A stretch of DNA of 64,000 bases from Diospyros lotus. Its lineage: Eukaryota; Streptophyta; Magnoliopsida; Ericales; Ebenaceae. The DNA lies in the NCBI RefSeq assembly GCF_014633365.1, contig NC_068350.1, positions 40,229,119 through 40,293,118 of the forward strand. The letters are read 5' to 3'. The position numbers were made by a program, and so were the translations under genes. The notes beneath the pieces are model-generated. The model did not search any database, was not told the origin of the DNA, and worked only from the letters and a program-made list of their open reading frames with translations. Below are positions 21,708-37,016 of the stretch, one piece after another (within the stretch, counting starts at the first letter, position 1; every line of letters starts with the position of its first letter).

Positions 21708-22085
21708 CTTATGTCCAAACCACCGTCGTCTTCCCCTCCAACTCCGCCAACAACTGTACCCTTCCTTACTGACTTGCGGTGGCTTTCCTTTCTTTCTCTC
21801 ACGAACTCACTGACTTGCGGGGGCATCGATAGCAATCGGACGGCGGCGAAAGGGTGGCTTGCGGTGATTGAGTGGCGCTGGAGACGGAGGACGTAGATAG
21901 AGGGGGCACTCGGAGAAGGAGGCAGAACGGCGCCACGGTGACTTCGATGGATGAAGGAGAAAACAGGGGCGATGGAGATTGGGTGGCGGTGGAGGCCGCC
22001 GGCAGAGAGAGAAAGCAGAGGGGAGACGCAGAGATCGGAAGACCCCGTCCCGATATGGATTTAGGGATTTAGGGCTTTAGAGAAA
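21708..22085 (-). promoter_or_regulatory. Probable non-coding leader exon and start region of cyclin T
   Basis: On the minus strand a compositional island rich in CG and CT begins after a CCCTAAATCCCTAAATCC motif (about 22060-22080), typical of plant transcription starts. It ends in a splice donor (ATAAG|gtatgac, exon end 21708). A TGGGCC-type site (minus-strand TTGGGCCGCC, about 22091-22101) lies just upstream, a common element of plant growth genes. Open frames here (for example 21653-21835 minus, 21711-22072 plus) match nothing. Linking it to the cyclin T exon 6.8 kb away is inference from strand and spacing. Confidence 0.45.
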
Positions 22086-22247
22086 GAGAGGGCGGCCCAA
22101 TTTTCCCCTCCCGCCCTCTTATTAATATTTAATATTAATATATATTAATATGAATATATTAATAAAATATTATTTTTATCGTTACTTATATATAACAATA
22201 AATTTATAATTACTGTAAAATATCGATCTAGTGATTCTAATCTTTAA

Positions 22248-23300
22248 GGCCATCTCCAACAACACACTCCCTATTCTACTCCCTATTATATTATAAATAA
22301 TTTACTCTCTATTCTGATTTTGTTTAGAAAACTACGCGTACTCCAACCACACTTCCTATTATCTTCCCTATCATATTCCCTATCTCACTTATTTATTAAT
22401 AAATTTCAATTCTATTTATTTTACCTCACTTATAATTTTTATTATTATAAGATTTTATTATTTATTTGATAATTTAATAATAAATATTATGGTATTAAAT
22501 TTTTATAATATTTAATATATTTATAAATAAAAATTTTAATATTTTTTAAAATAATTATTTAACAAAATTATTTAAAATATTTTCATAATTCAAAATTTAA
22601 TTGTCAAACTGTGTAAAAAATCACAAAAATAAATACTATCCTTATGATATAATAATAATTATTTTAAATATAACATTAAATAATCTAATTGAGTAATTTT
22701 GACATTCATTTTTAGGATCAATTTCAAAATATTACATTAAAACATATAAAAAAATTGTGTATTATGTGTATTTAATTCATTTTGTGTATTACATAATTTT
22801 TCTATATGTTTTAATGTAATGTTTTGAAATTAATCATAAAAATGAATGTCAAAATTACTCAATTAGATTATTTAATGTTGTATTTAAAATAATAATTATT
22901 ATATCACAATGATAGTATTTATTTTTGTGATTTTTTACGCAGTTTGACAATTAAATTTTGAATTATGAAATATTTTAAATAATTTTGTTAAATAATTATT
23001 TTTAAAAATATTAGTAAATTTATTTATAAATATATTAAATATTATAAAAATCTAATACCGTCATATTTATTATTAAATTATCAAATAAATAATAAAATCT
23101 TATAATAATAAAAATTATAAGTGAGGTAAAATAAATAAAATTGAAATTTATTAATAAATAAGTGAGATAGGGAGTGTGATAGGGAGGAGAATAGGGAGTG
23201 TGGTTAGAATACGCACAGTTTTCTAAGCAAAATCAAAATAGGGAGTTAATTATTTATAGTATAATAAGAAGTAGAATAGGGAGTGTGGTTGGAGATGGTT
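22248..23300. repeat. 1.05 kb near-perfect inverted repeat, MITE-like
   Basis: The left end (GGCCATCTCCAAC) and right end (GTTGGAGATGG) are inverted, and similarity continues through the whole arms. For example, 22680-22765 (…taatctaattgagtaatttt…) is mirrored at 22800-22885, and the centre lies near 22775. Each arm is about 500 bases, very AT-rich except for the outer 100 bases with CTCCCTATTCTACTCCC words. No transposase frame is present. The termini resemble those of plant DNA-transposon MITEs; a TAA-type duplication is possible but not clear. It lies about 160 bases upstream of the putative cyclin T start. Confidence 0.85.
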
Positions 23301-26399
<3,099 letters not shown>

Positions 26400-29300
26400 T
26401 CAACAAACTGTTCGACCATAACATATAGATGCGATGTAGAGATTTTTGGCCCATTTTTCCTGTATCAGGTATAGATAAAATCAATAGTGAGAATCATTGA
26501 TAGTATTAAGGTATCTTCTATAAGGACATTTAAATCCTTCTCATGAATAACTCAAGATCAGCCTTGTTTGAGTTCTGTTAAAGACAAGGACTGTGGGTTG
26601 CTTAGGATGCAATATAAGCCTGTATCTCACCTATTGGAGACAGAACATTAATAGCAAACAATTGAAAATGGCATCCAATATGAGAAGACAACTCAGGAGA
26701 AGGGAACGCTTATTGAGAGGAAGAAGAAGAAAAAAGAAGTGAGAGGATTAGCAGGAAGCTAAAGGAGACTGGCAGAAATCGTTTCTCCATTTTATTTTTT
26801 TTTTGGGTCAAAACGAAAGTTCTTTTTCTTTTCCTTTTCTAAATACCAGAAATTGATAGAAATTGAACAGCAGAATGAAAAAAGAAACACAGTTTGTGAT
26901 TTTTATTTCCTTTCCTTTCAATCTTTCCAAACAAGCAAATGTAAGAAACAATTCTCTTAGAAGTGCATTTTCTTTTCTTTCAAATTTTCCTAAATAACCA
27001 GATAAAGGAAGAAATTGAATTTTGCTTTTCTTTCACTTTTGCTTTCTCCGAAAAATCCAGGTTCTAAACAGGTTGTTAGCATAGAAAGTAGTACTGGATA
27101 CGTTAGCTGACAACCAACCACGTATTACATCTTTTTATGCTCCTATTCTTTCTTGCCTTACTGCAGCGTTTATATGTTATACAGGTTGGCTTCTCAATAT
27201 GAATCAAGTGATGGAACACAACCGTATCAATTATCTTCATTCACCACCATCTCATGAAATTTTTCTATACGAATATGGTATTGAAACTTTATCTCATCAT
27301 TCCCTCAATAGAGGGTTGCGGCAAGAAGCGCATCCTGCATATTTTTGCCACAATGTTCGTTTGCGTGAATTTGTATTGTCAATGTAACTTTTAGAAGTCA
27401 ATTTAAGATAAACGTGCAGTTGATGATAATGATATTTTTATATTATTATTTTCCTCAAATCAATCAACTGCATCTCAAAAAAGATATTAAACTAAATATA
27501 GCACAAAGCATTTAGAAATATATACCTTTACGTGGGTACTTGGGAAGGCAGAGGTACGTAGAGTTTCTTGAGTCTCATCCATAATTTTACGCTTTGGTAT
27601 ACTCAGTATGAAGGCTGCTTGATCAGTGGTAGCAGCCATGGAAGTAATCCTATAACCATTCTCCCAACGCCTGTGTATCCCTTCACTGGGATACAGAAAG
27701 TCAAGCTCCACTACCTAGTATTAGAAAGTCCAAAAGAATAACCATCAGCTAATTAATGTGAGTGGCATGATTTACAGCTTGATAAGACAGCCATACCTGT
27801 TCAGAATATCCAGAGTTCCTCGACATTACTACACCCCAACGACTGCCAGCAGTAGTCATGGATGTCACATGGAAACCTTCTTTCCACTTCTTATTAATCC
27901 ACTTGAAAGGAAAAGATTCACTCACTTTGTAGGACTGCTGGGTATAAGGAGTTCCTATAATTACAGAAAGCACCATTAACAGAGAAACATGCATAGGTCA
28001 TTCTAAATTGATAGATAGCATTAAAAACATTAATAATGTTCTCAAATCTGGGATCACTCTATTAAGTAAAATTTCATGATATGCAAAGTAAGAACTCTTA
28101 CCATGACAATGAAGGACCATCTTCAGTTCATATCAGAAGATGGCTTGAGGCTGTATTATTTGTTACCTAATTGGTTACATATTTTACATATTTTCTTCCC
28201 TTTTTCCTTATAAGTTTGACTGCATATGAAACCTCACAAAGAAGAAATAGAAAACCATTAATGTCCTTTGAAATTTTCTTCCTCCAAAATAATGTTCTGT
28301 TATCATACTAGTTCATTAATAGAACTATGAGGATGGTGGTTTTGTTATGGTTGTACTTGGAGCGGAAACAGGCCTAATTAGAACAGACAACTCAAGTAAC
28401 ACTTTCCTTTGGAAAAACATCAACTTGGTAAGGCCTTAATTCCATCTAGCTGAATAGAAATCCTTTCTGAAATAGCAGAAGTATGTTGCAAGTAATTTCA
28501 TTGCTTTTCTTACTCTATACTGGAAGTTATAGCAACTTGCCTTTTGGGAGAAAATAATACATTGAATGAAATAAACACAAGGGGCAAACCCTATACAAAA
28601 AGAAACTTCAACAACTTACAGGAAGAGATCATCCAAAAAACCCAAAGATGAACAAAGATGAAGGCAGACCTCCTGTGAACAGCCTAAAAAGGGCAATGAG
28701 AATATTTCCCTTTAGACAAAAGGAGACGATTGAACAACTGAATTATCTTAAATAAAGACATCTGCCCTAGAAAGCAAAGGTGAGTAGGAAACTATGGTTA
28801 ATTCTGCAGGGATAAGCGGACCTGTTTCAAGACATGTATTTGCGTGCGTTAGACATTAGGCAAGTAATCATCACTATACCAAGCAGATTACAGGCATTCA
28901 CATCTTGGTCAAACAGAATGACTTTAGGTCCCAGACAAAGTCAAAATAATGAGGTCAATCTATCTTCACAATAAACCTGATTAATTCTGCAAAAATTTAC
29001 GTTCGTTCACGAGTTTTATCTGTTTGACTCAGAAGGAGGAGAAACAAAGAAGAAGCCATAGAAGAAGAGAAAGCCAAAGATATAGAAAGTCACAAGTGGG
29101 AATATTTTCCACTTTAGTTATTAGTGCAATGATGAATTCTTTAGACTTGCTGCAAACCATGAGTTCCATGTGATTTCAGCTGACAGCAACCTATGTCCCA
29201 GAGCATCCAAAGTGAGGATAGCACTTAGATATGTTTCATCACCAATCAAGACATGTACAATGTATAATGAGTGAACAGACATGGCACCTAATAGAAGTGC

Positions 29301-32300
29301 TAACAATTCTTGTATATATATATATATATATATCTTAGGGAAACAGTTTGCTAACCAACCTCTAGACATAACAACCAAGGAACTCCCATTAGCAGCACCA
29401 GCAATTGAGCTGATGTAGTAATTCTTTTCCCATTGTTCCATGATCCAATCCTGATAAGTGCCAAGAGTGGTAGTAAATATCAACAGAAAAGAATTAACAG
29501 AAATAACAGCACTGAAAGAACATCCTAAAAATTACCTTATGAAGGAATATGGGAGAGAGTTCATAAACTTGGGCAGAGAAACCAGTTCCAGCATCCATGA
29601 TTAGGGCCCAAAGATTTGTTGAAGAAGCCACACAGCTAATATATAACCCATCTTCATTACCCTTCTCCACATGCTGCGGCAGCCTAGCATCTGCAACATT
29701 GTAGTGATACCTGCAAGTCAAACGGAATAATGGCTCTACTGTAAGTTAAATCCATATGGCTAAAGGAACACCAGCAAATGGCGTTCCCTAGCTAATTTCA
29801 GAAGTTACTTCAAGAATTGTTTTGAGTTATTCTGATCTGTCAGCTGCTGAAATTTTCTCCAGAAAATTTTATAAAGTGCCCAAGTGATGGTAAGAACAAA
29901 ATTGCCAGTTTTCCAGGGATTTTAAGCACTTAAGTTTGAAGTTATAGTAAGAGAAACCTCTCCATGATAAGACTCAACCTATTTGTATTTTCATTAAAAC
30001 AGTCAGTACTCGACAGAAAGGGAAACCCATAATTACAAAGGTGGAAAGCCAATTGGGCAGATACGCACTCAGAGAAAGCAGCCAACAACACTTATCCAGC
30101 TTATTTCATAATTAACCATTTCCAAAAATATTACCAAATTTCCAAGGAAATAATTTTCCAACAATTTACCATCCACAAACATTTAGCTACATTCCTTATT
30201 TTTGTAGTGACAATCTCCCTCTGAAAAAAATTACATTATTTGTCAAAACTGGGGTAGCATAGCAGCACAAGAGCAACCGTAAGTTTATGAAGGGATTCAA
30301 CATATTAGCTTTACTAGTATGAAACATAAATAATTCTGAAAAGACATTAAGCAAGATAAACAAAAGCGCATAAAAAATGGGCCAATTGAACTTCAGATCT
30401 TGATATACTAATTAATAGAAACTCCTTGAATTAACAGAACTTACAATTTTCAAATGCACAAGAAATTCCACAGGAGAAAATGCAAAGAACTCTTTAATGT
30501 TTTAAGCTTTATACATGGTTAAGAGACATGGAACATTTCTCATATAAAATTACAATGTGAGCTAACCGAATATTTTGGTAAATGATTTGTTGAAATACAT
30601 TGAAAGTTAACAAAAAATCATTGTGGTTTAAGAAACTTAAGGATGGAGACATCTTCAGTAACTTATGCAGTCCATCTTGTCTCTATCTAGAAATTAAAAT
30701 ATTTAGGATTAATATGAGAAAAAAAATTATATGCAAACTATATTTTCATAGGGTCAATCACTTGAAATTTCTTCTGCTGTTTTTTTCCATCTTCTAGGCA
30801 TCTATTTTCACTAGGGGTGGCATTTTAAACGAAAATCCATGAACCCATGCAAAACCGTCCACATTAATGGGTCCAATCAACTAGCCTATGCAGGCTCTAA
30901 CCTGGCAATTAAATGAAAAAGATTATAAAATAGGCTTTTGAACAATGTTTAGAATACCAGACTGGGACATCGAACCAAAAAGGGGAGAGATTCTCGGTTC
31001 AATGGTCAAACTATAATGTATTTTTATTAAATAAATATATAGATAATAATTCAAAACTAAACAAAATTTATATGAGAACACATGCATATCCATATTAAAT
31101 AAAAAATTTAAACAAAATTTTATTTTGCATTGTTTGAGATCCGACTATCGGTATTCTTTTCTATTCTTTCTTTTACTCTTTATATAATAAGTATCTAGCA
31201 AATTTAAACAGGAAGAAGACAAGTGTATCACTCAACACGAAACAAAGTTTCTCTCTTATCTTGAATGAAGAGAACTGAAAAGGACGGTATTATTCTATTC
31301 TATTCTTTCTTTTACTCTTTATATAATAAATATCTAGCAAAATTTAAAAAGGAAGAGGACATGTGTATCACTCAACACCAAACAAAGTCTCTCTTATCTT
31401 GAATAAAGAGAACTAAAAAGCCGTCTCCACCCCCCCCTCCTCCCCCTCTCTCAGTTTTAGTCAACACAGAACCAGATCTGGCTTTCCATTTTCCACCACC
31501 ACCATCTCCTCCTCCTCCTCCTCTTCCATTGTGTGCCCACCTTATATTTTCGGTTTCAGATGAAGGCAAAAACTGGTTTGTCTTCTCTTCCTCCTCCCCT
31601 TCTCAAAGGTTCTTAGGAACGCAAAATCAAAGGCTCACTTGATTGAAGATTGAAGGTCTCTGTAACACTGAAATGAAATTGAAGGCTTGCTGAAATGCAA
31701 GGTAGGTGCTCTGATTTGGGAAAGACTAGAACTCAGGCAAGGAGTTGAACCGGTCCGGTTTGCCAATTCAATGGTTCAAATGTGGTTAAAAAAATGGCCC
31801 CTTTCTTGCTGGTCGCTTTTTGGCCGGGTTCTGGGAGAGTTCCCAGTTTTACCGGTAGAACTGGCAGGACCAATCCAGCTTTCAAATCATTGCGTTTAAT
31901 GGGGTGATGGCCAATGGCCAACTAAATGGAATTAAATTCTGGTCAATGAGAAGGGGATGATCTGAAAGCCAAAGATAGAGGTGTTATTTGGAGGTGAGAA
32001 ATTGAATCAAACAAGAGGTCGAAGGTGGAGAATCCACAATGAGCAAGTGACAATATCCTTGTAGTCAGATGGCAGAAACCTCGCCAAAATGGCAACACAT
32101 TCAGCAGTGAATCTGAAGGTTGAAGCAACCAGCACAAGCCCACATGAGCCTTGAGGACTCATCAATGACCCACGTTTTCTATGCACCTCTCTGGCAGTAT
32201 CAAGCACAAAATCACAAGTGCAGAACAAAGCAGGTAACATCAAGCACAAATCTATAGGTGCATACCAAAGCTGCTAACATCAAATACAAATCACAAGTAT

Positions 32301-35300
32301 AAAGCAACAAGTACCCAGAAAATTTGGAACTCATAATCATCTAAGTAAAGTTCCAAAAGTTACTAGAAAATTGAATTGATTATTATAATTATTTTAGGTC
32401 ATTCAAATACATATAGAGAAGAAACCGCAAGGAAAAAGCAAGATGGACAGAAGAACAATTAAGAAAGAGGATTAGGCAATGCAAGCTGCAGAATATCTTA
32501 CGAAAGTAAGGAGTGCAGCTCCTAAGTAGGGACATGAAGCAATGCAGAGGCAGTATAGTCATTCTGCCTAAAAAGGTAGCAGTTGTATTGTATGAACCTG
32601 GCTGCTTGCCAGGACTATTTCTCGCACATGTCTATTTAGACACACACACACAGAGGTTAGGCCAAAGAATTGAAGTCAACACCCATGAGAAAACTCTTGA
32701 AGGATTAGGACAAAAGATTCCGTGCAATTTGAGAACTTAATCATCAGCAAACCCTCCCGGTGGTCAAATTTCCCCTGCCTAAGTGGACCAAGACACCAAG
32801 CACTTCCATGCCTTATAACTATTAGGGAGGCATCTTAAACATATGATCTTCTTGCCCCCAACTGGCAATAAATAGTTTATTCAAAGCAGGCAAATATGGA
32901 AAGACTAGGGTCTGGTGGAAGGAAACTACCATCCAGCAAAAATATGGATAGTACTGCAACTTGGAACAAATGTAAATATGTGTGTATTTAAAACATATGA
33001 TAAGAGAGAAAGTGAGGATTAACGAAGTATGAAGGGTACGCTGGAAGTAGTCAATTAATGACTCCACAAATAGCTGTTTTCCAAATCTAACTTCAAAAAA
33101 TAAACTTTAATGACCCACAAATGATGGATGAGTAACTGGGAGGAGCAACATCCATCCACATCAAAGTCAAGTTGAAGGACAAATGCTGCATGACTCCAGC
33201 AAATAAAATCTTTTAATTTCATTTGACAATACATTCATTTAAATGTCAATAGCAATATAAATATGTAACTTGTTAGGTCCATTTGATTTTGCTTCCATTT
33301 CCAGTTTTTTGTATTTTTTTTCAAAATCTTGGAAACAAAAACAGAAAACGTCATTACATATTTTCTTTGGGTGCCAGGGAGGAAATTCCTTTAGGCATCT
33401 CCTCCTTGGGTTCATTTCAACCCAACCCTTGAAAATTCTGCAGCAGTTTAGACTAGATAGGAGAGCCCAAGATCCCCTGATGCATGACCTAAGAGGCTGA
33501 CCAGTTATGATCCCACTGCCAACTGAGACAGCTTCTAAGTCACCACCAACAAACACGGATCCCATTTAACAAGCAGCCACCCACAGCTGTTCTTCCTCTG
33601 CTCACTCAAGTCTCCCAGTGCCCCTCTCATTCCCTTTGTTAGTATTGCATTTTTTCCAGAAGTTGGAAACTCTTTGGAGTGTCAAGCACATGAATAATTT
33701 ACTTTATATCTTGTTTAAAATTGATTTATCTTTTATTGTGAGTTTGTTCATTTTAGAGATGATGATATTTTTTTCTATAGTATGTATTTTTTAAAATAAT
33801 ACTAATAATTTATTTAATATCTATTATTTAAAATTTTAATAATAATAATTTTGACAACCCTTCCCCAATCCTTGCCAAGCAAGTGACCCGTGCACTGGGG
33901 ACACAATTTTTAATTATATTTGGGTTTGTTTTTATTTAATAATATCAGCCATTTCGACACAATTTGAGTAATCAAAAGCATTTTTTAGCTCTTGTTTTCA
34001 AAATTTTGAAACGAACACAAAAACCAAACAGCATGTTGAGTTTTTATTTCTCCAACTAAAAATAGAAACTAGACATAAAAACCTATTATCAAAAACTGAC
34101 AAAAAATAAAATCAGTCCCTAATTAAACAAAGTAGAACCGAAGTAGAATATCCCATATTCATATTACCTAATGCATGATGACAATCACAGAAGCCAATAA
34201 AGAATAGAAAGAACAAGCAGGTGGTCCATCAAGATAACTTACAATGCAGGCACATTCAGTGCAAACTTACCTCTGCTTCATAGGACGACGGGCATTGTAG
34301 ACTGATATCCACTGAGTAGCAGGACTGCCAAGCCGAACTTTCTTCTTAGGCTGCTCGTCGTCTTCCAAATTTATCAGCAACCTCCCTCGCTTTTGCCCAA
34401 CCTGATCATGCAGAAGATAATAAAAGGCTAAGACATTAAGAATAGCAGAGAACTAAAGTGGAAAATTATAGCAATAACCTTGAGGGCGCCATCAATTCTA
34501 ATTGGTCTTAGTGACGTGCATGGTTCAATCAGACTTTCAAAAAAGGAAATCAGTTTGGAGTAGTTTGGTTCTTCATCAAATTTCATATTTGTGACAGCTT
34601 CAAGGAACTGCTTGAATGGAGCAGGCAAAAAGCAACACATCATTTCTGGAGAAGTGGCCATTTTCTTTTTGCAAACAAGGAAACTCTTGGTATCTCCCTG
34701 TATTTTTCAAATCAAAGAGCAAAAAGATTAACCATATTGAGTTTTACCAACTGATATAGAACCATAACATGAAATTAAGCAATAGTGCTAAGTTACCTGA
34801 TAGCCTTGCCATGGCAGCCTTCCCTTGATGAGAAATATCAACGTATACGCTAGTGACTCAAGATCATCTCGTCTACTTCCTGTTCGACCCAAATGTGCAT
34901 GGACACTTGCATATCTTATTGTTCCCCTGCAGCAAGAGCATATTAGCACTTGTAATTAAGCATAATCTGACTAACATCATGAATACACAAACCTGAATAT
35001 ATCAGGCCTCTGGTCATATTCAACATGCTGCCCTGATGATGCATCTTTCCACCTGGATGCTGAGTTAACAACGCATTAGTGGCACTAGCCAAAAAAGGTG
35101 AGAAGAAAAAAGGGATTTCCTTTCACATAATGTACTGTTGGTACTTTAAGGACACGTGGATATAAATAGAGAAGCATCAGATGATGACAGCATACCCAAA
35201 CCAAGATCAATGAGATAGAGCTTCTTCTCATCAGGGGTCCCAGGTTGACCAAGCAAAAAATTTTCTGGCTTCACGTCTCCATGCACAAAACTTTTTAAGA

Positions 35301-36984
35301 AAAAAACAAGTTAAATAAATCGTGAAACTATTGTAATACGTCCGTGTCGGGACTTTAGGAGAAAAAAGAAAGTTCTGAAGACACAAGTGACAGTGTCTGA
35401 AAGGAGGAAGCAAGCATGTTACTGGTAGGACTCACCCTTTCATGTGAAGCTTTTCTAGTATGGATATTGCCTCCACAGCAATGCAAGAAACCATGTTTGG
35501 TGACATCCTGTCACAGATATATCCAAACAATTAATCACCCCAGCAAGAGAAGCACAAATATTGCAAACACAATGGGAAAATTGTGTTTGCACACATGAAT
35601 GAGCACGCACGCAGGATCGTGTTTGTGTGTGTGAGAGAGAGAGAGGGAGTCAAAGTCTTACTGTCCTAGAGAATTCCAGACGTCCCAAAGGCTAGGCCCA
35701 AGCATGTCCATGACCTGAAACATTTGTTCTCAATCACCTTCACACTTTGATCATATTTGGAAGTCTTGACAGGGAGTATCCCAAGTTAATACTCACCAGA
35801 ATGTAAAATTCTCCCAGGCGACCTTTGTAGTGAACTGATGGAATCCCATAACATCCGTTCAAAGTACTTCATTAAAAAGACCAGGATTAGAAAATGCATT
35901 TAAGACATATAAAGTTAGCAAGTATACAAGAAGACCAGAATGTAGAAAATGCATTTAAGACACAAAGTAGGCAGGAATACAAGTTCAACATTTAAGACTC
36001 AAAGCGACAATTATGCATGCTTTCTACCTGTAAACTTGCCACTCATAGGGAGGTCCATAATTGCAGCCTTTACTATTCCTGTGTTCAAACTTCACAGCAA
36101 CCTGCAAAAAAGGGTATCCTTGCATCATCTTAAAAGAGGAATGGTTAGTGGAAAGTTCAAATATAGAACTAGTGAATTACCTCAAGCGCATCTGGTCCTG
36201 TTCTCTCAATGCCACCGCTGACTCTCCTGCCAACATAAACTTGGCCAAAACCACCTTTTCCCAACTTTTTTTCTATCTTATATAGAGGAGAACTACCCAC
36301 CTGTACCTGTACCAAACAATAATCTATTCTTGAGGAACCCATCATTTAATAACAATTAAACTACCAAGAGATCTTAAAAAGGCATACAACAATGATTGAT
36401 AGCTGAAAAAAGGGCAGGCAAATAATTACAGTAGCTAGGTTTGTCCTAGTGATATAAAGGCCTCATCACATCCATCCAACTTTACGCTCAATAAAAACAA
36501 ACATATTTGAATTACTATATCCAAAAAGATAAACATTACAAATATGAATAAACAGAAAACAGGCAGATACCTTCTCAGGTACAGGGGTTGTGGTTGCTTC
36601 TTCTTCAACACCCATCAATTTGTCCGCACTTCCACCCTCCATCGCAATATCTCTATCTGCAACCCCCTCCACTTGATTGAAAACTGGTTCTCCAATCCCT
36701 ATAGCACCAGCTTCAGGAAGAACCTCACAAGGAGGCTCTGGGTCTAGATCTATTAACCTAATCCCCCTTCCTCTACCAGCAGTATTTAGCCTCAGAGGTG
36801 TTGCTGCTGAAGGCCCTTTTGCTACTGTTGCATTGGCACCCCTTCCTCTACCTCCACCAGCTCTCCTCCTAGTTCTGTTCTGAGCAGGCAAGAGCCAATT
36901 TTCCTCTTGTTCAACTGGTTGAGGAGCAGGCTGAAGATCACCAAGCCGTTTGGACCTCCGTGCTCCACTTCGCAGCTCTGGCAT
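26400..36984 (-). CDS. MLK: MUT9-like / casein-kinase-1-like nuclear protein kinase
   Basis: Sixteen exons (high to low): 36984-36571, 36306-36181, 36101-36028, 35866-35797, 35714-35662, 35507-35436, 35290-35196, 35059-34993, 34926-34797, 34697-34479, 34401-34271, 29710-29536, 29450-29360, 27954-27797, 27714-27526, 26459-26400. Together they give 2124 bases, 707 residues. The start [13 protein letters not shown] and RGRG motifs are family hallmarks (Arabidopsis MLK1-4/PPK, rice HD16/EL1). The kinase domain (about 147-430) has the glycine loop [12 protein letters not shown], Lys184 (VAVK), HGDVKPEN at 273-280 instead of HRD, DLG at 298-300 instead of DFG, and the CK1 signature [17 protein letters not shown]. 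The C-terminal part holds repeated W..xYIxS units and ends CYGRTVC. In Arabidopsis these kinases phosphorylate histone H3 Thr3 and photoreceptor-signalling proteins in the nucleus. All junctions are GT-AG and the frame is unbroken. Confidence 0.93.
30943..31897. mobile_element. Possible non-autonomous DNA transposon in MLK intron 11
   Basis: The left end (caatgtttagaataccagac) and the reverse complement of the right end (caatgatttgaaagctggat) are similar. Both sides also have GGTTCAA / ACCGGT words seen in degenerate plant DNA elements. No transposase is present. The call is tentative because the ends are diverged and no target duplication is obvious. Confidence 0.3.
31161..31421 (+). repeat. 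139-base tandem duplication in MLK intron 11
   Basis: A unit starting ctattctttcttttactc (31161) recurs at 31300 with about 90% identity through the words 'gtgtatcactcaacac' and 'ctctcttatcttgaat'. The second copy ends near 31421. Confidence 0.85.
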
Positions 36985-37016
36985 CATCAACCCATGCAAA
37001 TCACATCCCACTCAAT
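36985..37016 (-). promoter_or_regulatory. 5' UTR with two minimal upstream ORFs beside the MLK start
   Basis: Minus strand, upstream of the main ATG: a start-stop ORF ATGTGA (37006-37001), then a two-codon ORF ATG GGT TGA (36995-36987) whose stop overlaps the first of two adjacent in-frame ATGs (36987 and 36984). A 3' splice site (…attcggcag) ends at 37017, so both probably lie in the mature leader. Such minimal uORFs can restrain translation; this is inference. Confidence 0.5.

Larger units (their letters stand above)
29711..34270 (-). other. Long intron 11 of the MLK gene
   Basis: This 4.56 kb intron separates the kinase half (exons 1-11) from the C-terminal repeat half (exons 12-16). It holds a 139-base tandem duplication (31161-31421), a possible non-autonomous DNA element (about 30943-31897) and otherwise AT-rich DNA. 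No separate gene was recognised in it on either strand. Confidence 0.8.

Noticed and set aside
27320..27400. Alternative last exon of the MLK gene starting after …atatgcag (minus strand, about 27345)
   Set aside because: It would give a nine-residue tail unlike the family. The exon at 26459-26400 encodes the conserved CYGRTVC ending with a proper acceptor.
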